Under the pieces are notes generated by a model. That model was given only the letters and a program-made list of their open reading frames with translations. It was not told the DNA's origin and ran no database searches. 64,000 bases of DNA from Rhodocytophaga aerolata (GTDB lineage Bacteria; Bacteroidota; Bacteroidia; Cytophagales; 172606-1). Every line of letters starts with the position of its first letter. The first letter of the stretch is position 1. Positions 26,143-35,372 of the stretch are shown here, piece after piece. The DNA is taken from positions 62,001 to 126,000 of the forward strand of contig NZ_JAUKPO010000016.1 of NCBI RefSeq assembly GCF_030503435.1, read 5' to 3'. Position numbers and translations under genes: made by a program.

Positions 26143-26772
26143 TTACTCCTCTACCTCCAGCAATTCCAGGATATTGGCCAGGTCATCAAAATCTTTAAAC
26201 CCAGGTCTTATCTCATGGCTGCCTTTCAGGGCAATTCCTTTCAGGAAGGTGTTTTTTAATAAAGACTGAACCGTTTGTTCATAAATACCAAAGCCCAGGA
26301 TCAATGAAAATTCTGCAGAAAGTATGGTTAGCTGTTCTAAAACTTTTGCCGAAATAGCATCCTGTTTAGAAACGAGTACAAAATACGCTACATAGGGTTG
26401 TATAGCCTGGTAATGATAGGTAAACCACTGAGCTGTAAAATCTCCATCTACCCAAACCTGGCAAAGCAGGGGAGTGCCAATGGCCCGTAATTTCTGCCAG
26501 TCTGAGGATGTTTCTGTCATAATATAATCTACCGGATAAGCCTGAAGCAACGTTTCTGCATCCTGGTCAGCAGCTTGAGGCACTACACCTACCGTATGTA
26601 TACCGGCCACCCATTCGGTAATTGCTTTAAACGAACCAGGTTCTATGTACGAACTATCTTGCGGATCTAAAGTAAACCCAAGCATTTCTACACCCATGCC
26701 AGCACAATAGCGGGCATCGCTTAAGTTAGTAATATTGCTAACCAGTACTACTGTTTGTAAAGCCATATGCAT
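26143..26772 (-). CDS. Phosphoribosylanthranilate isomerase-like (TrpF-like) protein, degenerate
   Basis: 209 residues with the TrpF TIM-barrel skeleton. The start VSNITNLSDARYCAGMGVEM corresponds to the family's KxCGIT...DAxxAxxxGAD block, and GSHEIRPGFKDFDDL corresponds to the C-terminal SGVExxPGxKD phosphate-binding block. The catalytic Cys of KxCGIT is absent (LVSNIT), so ordinary PRA isomerase activity is doubtful. No other trp gene is nearby. It may be a paralogue with another function. The initiation codon may be Met1 or Met3. Confidence 0.7.
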   Translation of the reverse strand: MHMALQTVVLVSNITNLSDARYCAGMGVEMLGFTLDPQDSSYIEPGSFKAITEWVAGIHTVGVVPQAADQDAETLLQAYPVDYIMTETSSDWQKLRAIGTPLLCQVWVDGDFTAQWFTYHYQAIQPYVAYFVLVSKQDAISAKVLEQLTILSAEFSLILGFGIYEQTVQSLLKNTFLKGIALKGSHEIRPGFKDFDDLANILELLEVEE

Positions 26773-26827
26773 GTAATAGAGAAAAAACTATCGGAATAGC
26801 CAACTTGTTTTTGTTTATAGTTTTATG

Positions 26828-26879
26828 ATGTAGTGGGGAAATCCATAATGCAAAGTTGACAATGTAGTGGGGAAATCCA
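26828..26879. repeat. 18-bp direct repeat upstream of the luciferase-like gene
   Basis: ATGTAGTGGGGAAATCCA occurs identically at 26828-26845 and 26862-26879, 34 bp apart, in the gap between the divergent TrpF-like and luciferase-like genes. Two identical sites in a promoter region suggest a regulator binding site. Confidence 0.55.
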
Positions 26880-27033
26880 AATATAAAATCAACTGATAAC
26901 CATCTAAGGCTATCCCTGCAATTGTATACGCATCTTCGACCAGATAAATTGCCGGAATGGAGTAAACTCAAACTTGGTTTTATATGTTCCTACACATATA
27001 CGTTGAAAATTCAACACACTTACCATCCAAACG

Positions 27034-28080
27034 ATGAATACAGACTCGAAACTTAAACTGAGTATACTAGACCAGTCCCCGGTACGCAAAGGCGGCAACG
27101 CCCGGCAAGCCCTGCTGGAAACCACCCAGCTTGCCCAACTAGCTGAACAATTAGGCTATGTCCGCTTCTGGGTATCCGAACATCATAATATTATTAGTCT
27201 GGCTGGCTCCACACCAGAAGTACTGATTGCTCACCTGGCCAACCATACTCAGCACATCAGACTTGGTTCCGGAGGTATTATGCTGCCTAACCATAGTGCT
27301 TTAAAAGTAGCAGAAAACTTCCGGATGCTCGAAGCCCTTTTTCCAGGAAGAATAGACTTAGGCATAGGCCGTGCTCCCGGAGGAGATAAATTGACGGCCT
27401 ATTTGCTAAATCCCTCTAACAACTTTAACGAACAGGATTTTGTACAGCAGCTAATTGACCTGCAAGGCTTTTTATCAGACGATAGTGAAGAGGGCACCAT
27501 CCACGAAAAAATTAAAGCTATTCCACAGGCTCAAACTATTCCAGATCTGTGGATATTGAGCTCCAGTGGATCGAGTGCATCGGTGGCCGGTCACTTTGGA
27601 ATGGCTTTCGCCTTTGCTCATTTTATTAACCCGATGGGAGGTCCACAAGCCGTGGCTGCTTACCGTGAACGGTTCAAACCTTCTGTGCGCCTTCAAACTC
27701 CCCAGGCGGCGGTAGCTATTTTTGTGCTCTGTGCCGATACAGCCGAAAAAGCAGCGCAACTCCAGGCAATTATGGATTATCAGATGGTACGCATGGAACA
27801 GGGGATCATTAATGGATTTCCCTCGTATGAAGAGATTAAAAATTTTGAGTATACACCTGCCCAGCTTGCCCGCATCGAATATAACCGGCACAGGGTAGTA
27901 AGCGGCACCCCTGAGCAGGTGAAGCATAAGCTAGAAACACTGGCCGCTCAGTATGGCGTAGACGAAGTTGTAGCTGTAACGATTACTCATGATTTTGCAG
28001 ACCGTATACGTTCCTATGAACTTCTGGCCGAAGCCTTTGCCCTACAAACATATCAGCCAGCAGAGGCAGAAGTTTCTTAA
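27034..28080 (+). CDS. Luciferase-like (LLM class) flavin-dependent oxidoreductase
   Basis: 348 residues of the MsnO8-like branch of bacterial luciferase-like monooxygenases, with a TIM-barrel fold and FMNH2/F420 cofactor. Family motifs are LSILDQSPVRKGGN, WVSEHHNI (the WxxEHH box), IRLGSGGIMLPNHSALKVAE, LFPGRIDLGIGRAPGG and WILSSSGSSASVAGHFGM. The C-terminal VVSGTPEQVKHKLETLA is also diagnostic. The substrate is unknown. It stands alone on the + strand with paired direct repeats upstream. Confidence 0.92.
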   Translation: MNTDSKLKLSILDQSPVRKGGNARQALLETTQLAQLAEQLGYVRFWVSEHHNIISLAGSTPEVLIAHLANHTQHIRLGSGGIMLPNHSALKVAENFRMLEALFPGRIDLGIGRAPGGDKLTAYLLNPSNNFNEQDFVQQLIDLQGFLSDDSEEGTIHEKIKAIPQAQTIPDLWILSSSGSSASVAGHFGMAFAFAHFINPMGGPQAVAAYRERFKPSVRLQTPQAAVAIFVLCADTAEKAAQLQAIMDYQMVRMEQGIINGFPSYEEIKNFEYTPAQLARIEYNRHRVVSGTPEQVKHKLETLAAQYGVDEVVAVTITHDFADRIRSYELLAEAFALQTYQPAEAEVS

Positions 28081-28124
28081 AAAGACCAGTTCTTCAAGGT
28101 TGAAAATAAAGAAAACCAGCTATA

Positions 28125-28151
28125 AAATACGCCTGAAAAACAGGCGTATTT
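28125..28151 (+). terminator. Hairpin downstream of luciferase-like gene
   Basis: AAATACGCCTG / CAGGCGTATTT, a perfect 11-bp stem around A5, 45 bases past the stop. The 3' T run is short. Confidence 0.65.
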
Positions 28152-28343
28152 CTGTTAAAAAAGGAACCTGCAACTATTTGTTTACTGTTTGTACAATAGC
28201 CAGTATATATCTGTTCAATCGAACAAAATAAAACAGGCTAAGTTATCCGTTATACACATACAGTAAATAAAAAAATCAGTACCCGGCGATCGTAGTCTGA
28301 TGAGAATAGGGTAAACGGGTTTATCATCTTTATTAACCATTTT

Positions 28344-29825
28344 ATGATAAAATTGAATGTTCGTGTGCGCCAGCTGCACCTACGTAACTTTGGAAGGAAT
28401 ACCATTGGGGCAAGTTTGCTAGCTTTTTCAGTAATGCTAGGCGCTTGCCAGAAAAATTTTGAAGAAGATCCGGTCCCAACTACCGATCCGGATGTACAAA
28501 CGGAGCAGACCGATAATGAGTGGATTCTGGAAAACATGCAGACCTATTATTTCTGGAACAAGCAATTGCCTGCCAAACCAGATATGACTCAGGTCCCGGA
28601 AGATTTCTTTAATTCTTTATTGTACAGCTATGATGCGGCTGCCCGTCCCGATGGTGACCGGTTTTCGTTTATCGCTGCCGATGCAGAGGAGTTACAAGCC
28701 TCATTAAGTGGCGAAGGTACCTCTACCGGAGCGGAGTTTAATTTGTATCTGGCCAGACAAGGGTCTGATGAAGTAATTGCACAGATCTTGTATGTATTGC
28801 CAGGCTCCCCGGCAGATAAAGCAGGCCTCAAAAGGGGAGATATTATCGAACAAATAAATGGACAGACACTTACCAGAAGCAATTATTCTAGTCTGTTATT
28901 CGACCAGAATACGATGGTTGTAGGGTATTCCAACTGGCAGAACAACCAGTTAGTAAAATCAGATAAAACTATCAGCATTACCAAAACAGTGATCCAGGAA
29001 AATCCAGTACTATTGGATTCTGTTTACACAGTAAGTGGTAAAAAAATAGGGTATCTGGTATATAACCAGTTTATTCCAGGCCCGAATGGAAGCAATGTCA
29101 ACACCTACGATTTGCAGTTAGACCAGATTTTCTCCCAATTTAAGGCAGAAGGAATTAATGAACTGATTCTGGATTTGCGCTATAACCCAGGGGGCTATGT
29201 GTCTTCTGCGGTGAACCTAGCTAGTTTGATAGGTAAAAATGTAGATGCGACAAAAACATTTTACCGCCAGGAGTGGAATGAAACGTTAACCCCTGAGTTG
29301 GAAAAGGAGTTTGGTGAGGAGTTCTTTGTCAAAAAATTTACAACTAAATCTGAAAATATTGGTAATCAGCTTAGCCGTGTTTACGTACTCACATCCCGCC
29401 GTACCGCCTCTGCCAGCGAACTTATTATTAATGGACTGAAGCCGTATATGGAAGTTATCACCATTGGTACGCAAACTACTGGTAAAAACGTCGGTTCTAT
29501 TACAATTACCGACGATACGGGTAAGAAAAAATGGGGATTACAACCCATTGTGTTTAAATCGTATAATGCACAAGATCAGTCAGATTATACAGCAGGTTTT
29601 CCACCTACCCTACAAGCCGAGGAACCTCTGGAGCTATTGCCTTTGGGAGATACTAAAGAGGCTATTTTAAACAGAACATTGTTGCAGATTACCGGTGCTC
29701 CAACGGCCCGTTTGAGAAATCTGGAAGCTGCTCCGCTGCCCTATGCCGGTTCTTCCTTAGAACGCAAAGCTGCCGGAAGCAATATGTTCGACGGGCAGAT
29801 TAAACGTTTGCCAGAAGTTCAGTAA
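28344..29825 (+). CDS. S41 family C-terminal-processing-type protease lipoprotein
   Basis: 493 residues with signal and lipobox FSVMLGAC (Cys35), so anchored in the envelope. A flexible linker and an N-terminal helical domain (WILENMQTYYFWNKQLPAKP) precede a PDZ domain (about 120-190, GSPADKAGLKRGDIIEQING). The S41 catalytic domain follows (ILDLRYNPGGYVSSAVNLAS, VLTSRRTASASELIINGLK with the nucleophilic Ser in ASASE, TTGKNVGS). It presumably degrades or processes periplasmic or outer-membrane proteins. It is monocistronic and convergent with the Ldh-type gene. Confidence 0.9.
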   Translation: MIKLNVRVRQLHLRNFGRNTIGASLLAFSVMLGACQKNFEEDPVPTTDPDVQTEQTDNEWILENMQTYYFWNKQLPAKPDMTQVPEDFFNSLLYSYDAAARPDGDRFSFIAADAEELQASLSGEGTSTGAEFNLYLARQGSDEVIAQILYVLPGSPADKAGLKRGDIIEQINGQTLTRSNYSSLLFDQNTMVVGYSNWQNNQLVKSDKTISITKTVIQENPVLLDSVYTVSGKKIGYLVYNQFIPGPNGSNVNTYDLQLDQIFSQFKAEGINELILDLRYNPGGYVSSAVNLASLIGKNVDATKTFYRQEWNETLTPELEKEFGEEFFVKKFTTKSENIGNQLSRVYVLTSRRTASASELIINGLKPYMEVITIGTQTTGKNVGSITITDDTGKKKWGLQPIVFKSYNAQDQSDYTAGFPPTLQAEEPLELLPLGDTKEAILNRTLLQITGAPTARLRNLEAAPLPYAGSSLERKAAGSNMFDGQIKRLPEVQ

Positions 29826-29844
29826 GGATAAAACTATCTGATAC

Positions 29845-29887
29845 AAAGAAGGGTGAAACTTTATTTTAGTTTCACCCTTCTTTTTTT
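29845..29887. terminator. Bidirectional terminator between S41 protease and Ldh genes
   Basis: AAAGAAGGGTGAAACT / AGTTTCACCCTTCTTT, a perfect 16-bp stem around TTATTTT, ending in a T run. Confidence 0.88.
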
Positions 29888-29899
29888 ATAAGTCTACTT

Positions 29900-30895
29900 T
29901 CACAAGGCAAGTACCTGATTCCAGATTTCTTCGTCTACCGGAATACCCTTATTGCGGTTTTCCTGCCGGGTAAGCAAGGTGCGTTCCCCGGGGTAAGATA
30001 TGGCTTCATCCGGTTCTACAGGAGCAGAACTTTTAATATAAGATACCAGCTCGTTGGTTACCTGCTCAATAAAAGGCAGATCGGCCCGTTCGGCATCAAA
30101 GCAAATAAATACTTGTGACGAAGCATATTCTGCTTCCAGATCTCCAATATTTTTCACTGCATTTCCTTTAGAAAGCAGGGCTGCCAGCATATCCAGCATG
30201 ATAGAAAGCCCGGAACCTTTCCAGTAGCCAATGGGTATGGGACGTTTGGCCTCCAGGATAGCACCTGCGTCTTTGGTAAGGTTTCCGTTTGAATCAAATC
30301 CTCCCTCAAAGGGCAATGGCTGATTTTTTCGTTTGTAGACATCCATTTTGCCATATGAATATAAGGACATAGCTGTATCCAGTACCAGATGGCCTCCTTT
30401 CCTGGGCACGGCTATTACTAATGGATTATTACCAATGCGGTTATCGGTGCCTCCCCAGGGCGGCATATTGGGGATGGTGTTGGTAAAGTTAATGCTGATA
30501 CAATTGGCTTCGGCTGCCTGCCAGCCATACGTACCACCCCGCATCCAGTGGTTGGTATTACTTAGCGCCACACAACTCATGCCATGCGTTTTTGCCAGTT
30601 CAATAGCCCGGTTCATACTGCTATAGGCATTTAGGTTGCCAGGCCCTAAGTTGCCGTTCCAGCGTTCCCAGGCACCAAAACTCTCTTCCAAGGTAGCTTC
30701 GGCCTCAACCTTTACATAGCCCTTTTGAATATACTGGATGAAGGTGGGAAAGCGGTTCAGCCCATGCGAATGAACGCCATCCAGGCTGTTTTCTGCAAAA
30801 AGTTTAGCGCACAATTGGGCTTTTTGCTCCGAGAAGGAATAGTTGCGCAGTACCCGTACCAGCTGGGCTTGCATTTCCTCAAAAGTAATTCGCAT
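29900..30895 (-). CDS. Ldh-family NAD(P)-dependent dehydrogenase (YiaK/malate/ureidoglycolate type)
   Basis: 331 residues of the LDH2/malate dehydrogenase-like oxidoreductase family, not the classical Rossmann LDH. Motifs are DGVHSHGLNRFPTFIQYIQ (catalytic His region), GNLGPGNLNAYSSMNRAIELA, ALSNTNHWMRGGTYGWQAAE, GGTDNRIGNNPLVIAVPR and GYWKGSGLSIMLDMLAALLS. It would reduce or oxidise a 2-keto or 2,3-diketo sugar acid, matching the sugar-acid dehydratase upstream on the same strand. The closest named functions are 2,3-diketogulonate reductase and ureidoglycolate dehydrogenase; I cannot choose between them. Confidence 0.87.
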   Translation of the reverse strand: MRITFEEMQAQLVRVLRNYSFSEQKAQLCAKLFAENSLDGVHSHGLNRFPTFIQYIQKGYVKVEAEATLEESFGAWERWNGNLGPGNLNAYSSMNRAIELAKTHGMSCVALSNTNHWMRGGTYGWQAAEANCISINFTNTIPNMPPWGGTDNRIGNNPLVIAVPRKGGHLVLDTAMSLYSYGKMDVYKRKNQPLPFEGGFDSNGNLTKDAGAILEAKRPIPIGYWKGSGLSIMLDMLAALLSKGNAVKNIGDLEAEYASSQVFICFDAERADLPFIEQVTNELVSYIKSSAPVEPDEAISYPGERTLLTRQENRNKGIPVDEEIWNQVLAL

Positions 30896-30949
30896 AGGTA
30901 AAAGGAAAATAGGTGATTCTTGTTGTTAATTTTCGGATAAGTATTAAAA

Positions 30950-31528
30950 TTAACTTAAAAGCTCAGATTGTCTTTTACTATTGAAAATATCAATTTCGTT
31001 TTGATCAAGATAATCCTCAAAGTATTCACGCCCTTTCTCTTTTAATAAACTATATTCTTGAACTGATATAGGAAAACCGCATAAAAATTTTATATTCTTT
31101 GTTCCAATTAATAAATCATCAAAGTCGTGTTTCCAATATCCTGGACCAGGAGGAAAAGTAAGATACAAATGAGGTTTATCTTTTAAGACAGGGTACATAT
31201 TTTTAACCACATCAACTACTACATTGCCAATACTCATCGCGTAGTTCTGGGTAAATTGAAAAGCTACAGCAGCTAGAATTCCTGGGTAATCAAAAACCGA
31301 CGGCTCAATTGGGTGAACAGCGGAAATAATTTCAACTCCAAAGGGTAGTTCATGACCTTTTAAATTTTTTAGAGGATACCTAGATACGCCAAGAGTTGAA
31401 AAAGAATGGATATTTTTAAAAGGCCCATTTCCCTCTAAAACATTGCAACTAATTCCCTTTATGAGTATTTCTCTTTCAATAAGTTTTGATCCAAAGCCTT
31501 CCGATATATAATCAACTAACTTTTTCAT
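30950..31528 (-). CDS. Suppressor-of-fused (SUFU) domain protein
   Basis: 192 residues. The SUFU fold is suggested by GVSRYPLKNLKGHELPFGVE, ILAAVAFQFTQN, DKPHLYLTFPPGPGYWKHDF and LCGFPISVQEYSLLKEKGRE. Bacterial SUFU proteins often act as immunity proteins in polymorphic-toxin systems. No toxin is adjacent here, so that role is only a possibility. The gene is visibly more AT-rich than its neighbours, and a terminator cuts it off from ilvD upstream, which points to an inserted, possibly transferred gene between two sugar-acid genes. Confidence 0.78.
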   Translation of the reverse strand: MKKLVDYISEGFGSKLIEREILIKGISCNVLEGNGPFKNIHSFSTLGVSRYPLKNLKGHELPFGVEIISAVHPIEPSVFDYPGILAAVAFQFTQNYAMSIGNVVVDVVKNMYPVLKDKPHLYLTFPPGPGYWKHDFDDLLIGTKNIKFLCGFPISVQEYSLLKEKGREYFEDYLDQNEIDIFNSKRQSELLS

Positions 31529-31581
31529 TATGAATAATAAGACTGCTTAGGTTAAAGGAATTGTTGCTGACGAAAATTAAA

Positions 31582-31621
31582 ATACATCCCTGCTCTTTTA
31601 CTTGTAAGAGCAGGGATGTAT
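31582..31621 (-). terminator. Terminator downstream of the IlvD/Edd gene
   Basis: ATACATCCCTGCTCTT (31582-31597) and its exact complement (31606-31621) around an 8-base loop, 28 bases past the dehydratase stop. Confidence 0.8.
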
Positions 31622-31648
31622 CAGCTAAACTTGATGAATAACAAAAAA

Positions 31649-33391
31649 TTAATGCGAATCTCTGGCTACTTCCGATCCGGATTTACCCACTAAAAAGTCC
31701 AGATCCGCTCCTTTAGAAGCTTGCATTACATGGTTTACATACAGCCTTACATACCCCCGGTCGGTCGGGGGTTGCGGAGCCGCCCAGTTGCGTCGGCGGT
31801 GGGCAAGTTCTTCTTTCGGTATATCCAGATGCAGGCTCCGGTTAGCCACGTCCAGCTCAATCATATCGCCATTCTGTACAAAAGCCAGGGTGCCACCGAT
31901 AGCCGATTCAGGGGATACGTGCAGAATAACGGTTCCATAGGCTGTTCCGCTCATGCGTCCATCCGAGATCCGTACCATATCTGTAACCCCTTTAGCTAAA
32001 ATCTTTTTCGGCAAGCCCATGTTGCCTACTTCCGGCATGCCCGGGTAGCCTACCGGCCCTACATTTTTCAACACCATTACACACGTTTCGTCAATATCCA
32101 GGTCCGGATCATCTACCCTGGCATGGTAATCTTCAATGGTTTCAAACACGACAGCTCTCCCGCGGTGCTTCATTAAGGCAGGCGTAGCAGCCGAAGGTTT
32201 AATAACCGCTCCATCTTCGCTAAGATTGCCTTTTATTACTGCAATGCCAGCTTCTTTGAGAATAGGCTGATCAATGGGATAGATCACATCCCGGTTATAA
32301 CAGTTACAGTCGGCTTCTGCAATATTTTCGCCCATGGTTTTGCCATTTACGGTCATTACATCTTTGTGCAGATACTCCTGCATCTCATTCAGTACCACCG
32401 GTAAGCCACCAGCATAGAAAAAGTCTTCCATCAGGTATTTACCGGAAGGCATCAGGTTTACTAGCAACGGAATGCGGCTACCCAGTTTGTCGAAATCATC
32501 CAGTTCCAGTTCTACACCCATACGTCCAGCAATGGCTAGTAAGTGAATAATAAAATTGGTTGAGCCACCCACCGCAGCATTTACCCGGATGGAATTTTCA
32601 AAAGCTTTGCGGGTTAATATTTTAGAGATTTTTAGGTCTTCTTTTACCATCTCCACAATCCGCATACCTGACATGTGGGCCAGAAGTTTTTTGCGGGCAT
32701 CTACGGCTGGAATGGCGGCTGCCCCTGGTAATGTTAATCCCAGAGACTCCACCATACAAGCCATGGTAGAGGCTGTACCCATGGTCATACAATGGCCATT
32801 GCTGCGGGACATACAGCTTTCGGCAAAAATATAATCTTTAGGCGTCATCTGCCCGGTGCGTACATCGTCTGAGAACTTCCATACGTGTGTGCCAGATCCG
32901 ATATTCTGCCCGCGGTATTTTCCATTAAGCATTGGCCCGCCTGGAACGACAATGGTTGGCAGGTCCACACTGGCAGCTCCCATTACAGTAGACGGAGTGG
33001 TTTTATCGCAGCCCGTCAGGAGCACTACCCCATCTATGGGGTTAGCCCGGATAGATTCTTCGGCATCCATACTGGCTAGGTTGCGGAAAAGCATGGCGGT
33101 CGGTTTCATCAGGGTTTCGCCCAAGGAAGTTATCGGAAACTCTACCGGAAAACCTCCAGCTTCATATACGCCTCTTTTTACGGCTTCTGCAAAATCGCGC
33201 AGATGCGCATTGCAGGGGGTAAGTTCAGACCAGGTATTGCAAATGCCGATAACCGGCCGGCCATCGAACATATGGATCGGGTGACCCTGGTTTTTCATCC
33301 AGCTGCGGTAGATGAATCCCATTTTGTCGGTTTTGCCAAACCATTCGGTACTTCGTAAGTGTTTAGGTTTTTCGTCTGTATGATCGGACAT
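31649..33391 (-). CDS. IlvD/Edd-family dehydratase (sugar-acid type likely)
   Basis: 580 residues. Iron-sulfur-dependent dehydratase that removes water from 2,3-dihydroxy acids. Cluster and active-site motifs include IGICNTWSELTPCNAHLRD, LLTGCDKTTPSTVMGAA, ESCMSRSNGHCMTMGTAST and RVNAAVGGSTNFIIHLLAI, with ISDGRMSGTAYGTVILHVSP near the C-terminus. The ESCMSRSNGHCMTMGTAST form and the neighbouring Ldh- and Gfo/Idh-type genes favour a sugar-acid (arabinonate/xylonate/galactonate-like) dehydratase over the branched-chain IlvD, but this is inference. It is divergent from the Gfo/Idh/MocA gene. Confidence 0.88.
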   Translation of the reverse strand: MSDHTDEKPKHLRSTEWFGKTDKMGFIYRSWMKNQGHPIHMFDGRPVIGICNTWSELTPCNAHLRDFAEAVKRGVYEAGGFPVEFPITSLGETLMKPTAMLFRNLASMDAEESIRANPIDGVVLLTGCDKTTPSTVMGAASVDLPTIVVPGGPMLNGKYRGQNIGSGTHVWKFSDDVRTGQMTPKDYIFAESCMSRSNGHCMTMGTASTMACMVESLGLTLPGAAAIPAVDARKKLLAHMSGMRIVEMVKEDLKISKILTRKAFENSIRVNAAVGGSTNFIIHLLAIAGRMGVELELDDFDKLGSRIPLLVNLMPSGKYLMEDFFYAGGLPVVLNEMQEYLHKDVMTVNGKTMGENIAEADCNCYNRDVIYPIDQPILKEAGIAVIKGNLSEDGAVIKPSAATPALMKHRGRAVVFETIEDYHARVDDPDLDIDETCVMVLKNVGPVGYPGMPEVGNMGLPKKILAKGVTDMVRISDGRMSGTAYGTVILHVSPESAIGGTLAFVQNGDMIELDVANRSLHLDIPKEELAHRRRNWAAPQPPTDRGYVRLYVNHVMQASKGADLDFLVGKSGSEVARDSH

Positions 33392-33405
33392 GAGGGAATA
33401 GGAAA

Positions 33406-33445
33406 TTAGAAAATTTGAAACTTAGAAAAATTGAAAATGAAAAAC
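33406..33445 (+). repeat. Period-8 intergenic repeat, copy 2
   Basis: Five octamers upstream of the dehydratase gene: TTAGAAAA, TTTGAAAC, TTAGAAAA, ATTGAAAA and TGAAAAAC, with A runs in register every eight bases. Confidence 0.6.
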
Positions 33446-33612
33446 CTGCAAATTAGCGAAACAAGCCTAAGATTCAGTTATTCATCTTTTTTAAAAATTG
33501 TATTTTATTGGCTTTAAATATAAAGGATTTCTATTTTTATTGCATGGCTTAGTGTTAATTTATACAAATAATTTTTATTTTTCAATTTCCAAACTCCTTT
33601 GCTTACGAACCT

Positions 33613-34914
33613 ATGAACCGTAGAGATTTTATAAAAACTTCAGCTTCAGCTAGTATGGCCTACTCTGCATTGCCCCTCGCTTCGGCCCTCAATGTTAATC
33701 AAACCAAGAAATACCGGACCGCTCTGGTAGGTACCGGGTGGTGGGGAATGAACATTTTACGCAGTGCAATGGCCGCCGGCGAATCCAAACTAGTAGCTAT
33801 GTGCGACGTAGACCAGAACCAGCTGACCCCAGCGGTGGCAGAGGTGCAGAAGCTAAGCAGCGACAAACCCAAACTTTACAAAGACTACCGCGAACTACTG
33901 GCCAAAGAAAAACCTGAAATTGTGATAGTAGCCACGCCAGACCACTGGCATCCGCTGATTACCATTATGGCAGTGCAGCAAGGGGCACATGTATATGTAG
34001 AGAAACCCATTGGGCATACAGTGAAAGAAGGGAGAGCCATGGTAAATGCGGCCAGGGCTACTAACCGGATTGTACAAGTAGGAACACATCGCCGGGTTTC
34101 GCCACATAATATATCTGGTATGGAGTTTTTAAAATCCGGCAAAGCCGGGAAAATAGGCATGGTGCGGGCCTTTGTGCATTATGGCGGCGGAGCCGGCCAG
34201 GTAACGCCGGATTCCGAACCGCCTCAAGGCCTGGACTGGGATATGTGGTGCGGCCCAGCTCCACTGCGTCAATATAATAAAACCATGCATCCTAAAGGTT
34301 TCCGGCAATACCTGGATTATGCCAATGGTACCTTAGGCGATTGGGGAATTCACTGGATGGATCAGATCTTGTGGTGGACCGAAGAAAAATATCCAAAAAC
34401 GATCTATTCTACCGGTGGCCGCGCCATTAAGCAAGACCAGACGGATGCACCGGATCATCAGGTAGTAAGTTATGATTTTGAGGATTTTACAGCTGTTTGG
34501 GAACACCGGCAGTTTGCTGGGAATAACGCAGAAAAAGGAGAAAATGTAGGGTGCTACTTTTATGGAACAGAAGGCACCTTCCATATGGGATGGCAAAAAG
34601 GATGGACGTTTTACCCAGCTGATAGCAAGAAGGAAATTATTCACGAAGAACCTAAGCTGCATAAACCCGACGATCAAAATATTCCGGAGTTATGGGCTAA
34701 TTTCCTGCAATCCATTAAATCGGGTAAGTTACCAGTATGCGATATTGAGATTGGCCACCGTTCTACCAATTTAAGTTTACTAGGCATGATTAGCCTGAAG
34801 ACCGGACGGAGCATTCAATGGGATGGTGAAAAAGAAACTATTTTAAATGACCCGGATGCCAGCAAACTCCTCAGCCGCGACTACCGTAGTCCCTGGCAGT
34901 ACCCGAACGTGTAG
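33613..34914 (+). CDS. Gfo/Idh/MocA family oxidoreductase with Tat-type signal
   Basis: 433 residues. The N-terminus MNRRDFIKTSASASMAYSAL is a twin-arginine signal. An NAD(P)-binding Rossmann domain follows (TALVGTGWWGMNILRSAMAA, VATPDHWHPL, YVEKPIGHTVKEGRAMVNAA), with the conserved EKP Lys. The C-terminal Gfo/Idh/MocA domain has GDWGIHWMDQILWWTEEKYP and SYDFEDFTAVWEHRQF. Tat-exported members of this family act on sugars or glycosides in the periplasm of Bacteroidota with tightly bound cofactor. It is divergent from the dehydratase gene, consistent with one catabolic locus. Confidence 0.9.
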   Translation: MNRRDFIKTSASASMAYSALPLASALNVNQTKKYRTALVGTGWWGMNILRSAMAAGESKLVAMCDVDQNQLTPAVAEVQKLSSDKPKLYKDYRELLAKEKPEIVIVATPDHWHPLITIMAVQQGAHVYVEKPIGHTVKEGRAMVNAARATNRIVQVGTHRRVSPHNISGMEFLKSGKAGKIGMVRAFVHYGGGAGQVTPDSEPPQGLDWDMWCGPAPLRQYNKTMHPKGFRQYLDYANGTLGDWGIHWMDQILWWTEEKYPKTIYSTGGRAIKQDQTDAPDHQVVSYDFEDFTAVWEHRQFAGNNAEKGENVGCYFYGTEGTFHMGWQKGWTFYPADSKKEIIHEEPKLHKPDDQNIPELWANFLQSIKSGKLPVCDIEIGHRSTNLSLLGMISLKTGRSIQWDGEKETILNDPDASKLLSRDYRSPWQYPNV

Positions 34915-35085
34915 AAAAGCAATTTAAGACAATACAGCAGGTAGATGGCTGCTTCCTCTACTGAACAAAGCGATGAAAAAAGGTAACATCAGTTGTGTTT
35001 ATTTTCTAAACTCAACTGATAAACGCAAGTATTTTTGTAAGTTGTATTTAGTAGAATGTTGTGCCCAAGCTAAAAAAGAAAGACT

Positions 35086-35346
35086 ATGATAAAAGGAGTC
35101 AATTTAGCCTACTACGAAAAGAAAGACTGGGCTCGCTTTCTAGAAATGATTGACGATAAAGGAGCTATGCATGAAAAGTGGGAGGATTGGTACAAAGAAT
35201 ATCAGAAGGTGAAAAAAAGGCTGAAGGAAGAGGGATTTGCTGTTAGAGAAGTAAAAATTGATATTGATGAGCTGTATCGCTATTGCCAAACTCGAAAGAT
35301 TGCCTTAGATGGCAAAGCACGCTCTCAATTTGCGCAAACCAAATAA
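35086..35346 (+). CDS. Small hypothetical protein (86 aa)
   Basis: A cytoplasmic, charged protein with a helical middle (MHEKWEDWYKEYQKVKKRLK) followed by VREVKIDIDELYRYCQTRKI and a C-terminus DGKARSQFAQTK. I recognise this overall pattern as a small conserved family seen in various bacteria, but I know no function. The ATG is preceded by AAAGAAAGACT. It is the first of the run of short + strand genes, and it is followed by copy A of the intergenic element. Confidence 0.7.
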   Translation: MIKGVNLAYYEKKDWARFLEMIDDKGAMHEKWEDWYKEYQKVKKRLKEEGFAVREVKIDIDELYRYCQTRKIALDGKARSQFAQTK

Positions 35347-35372
35347 AGGATAAAAGAAAAAGCCAAGGGCAC

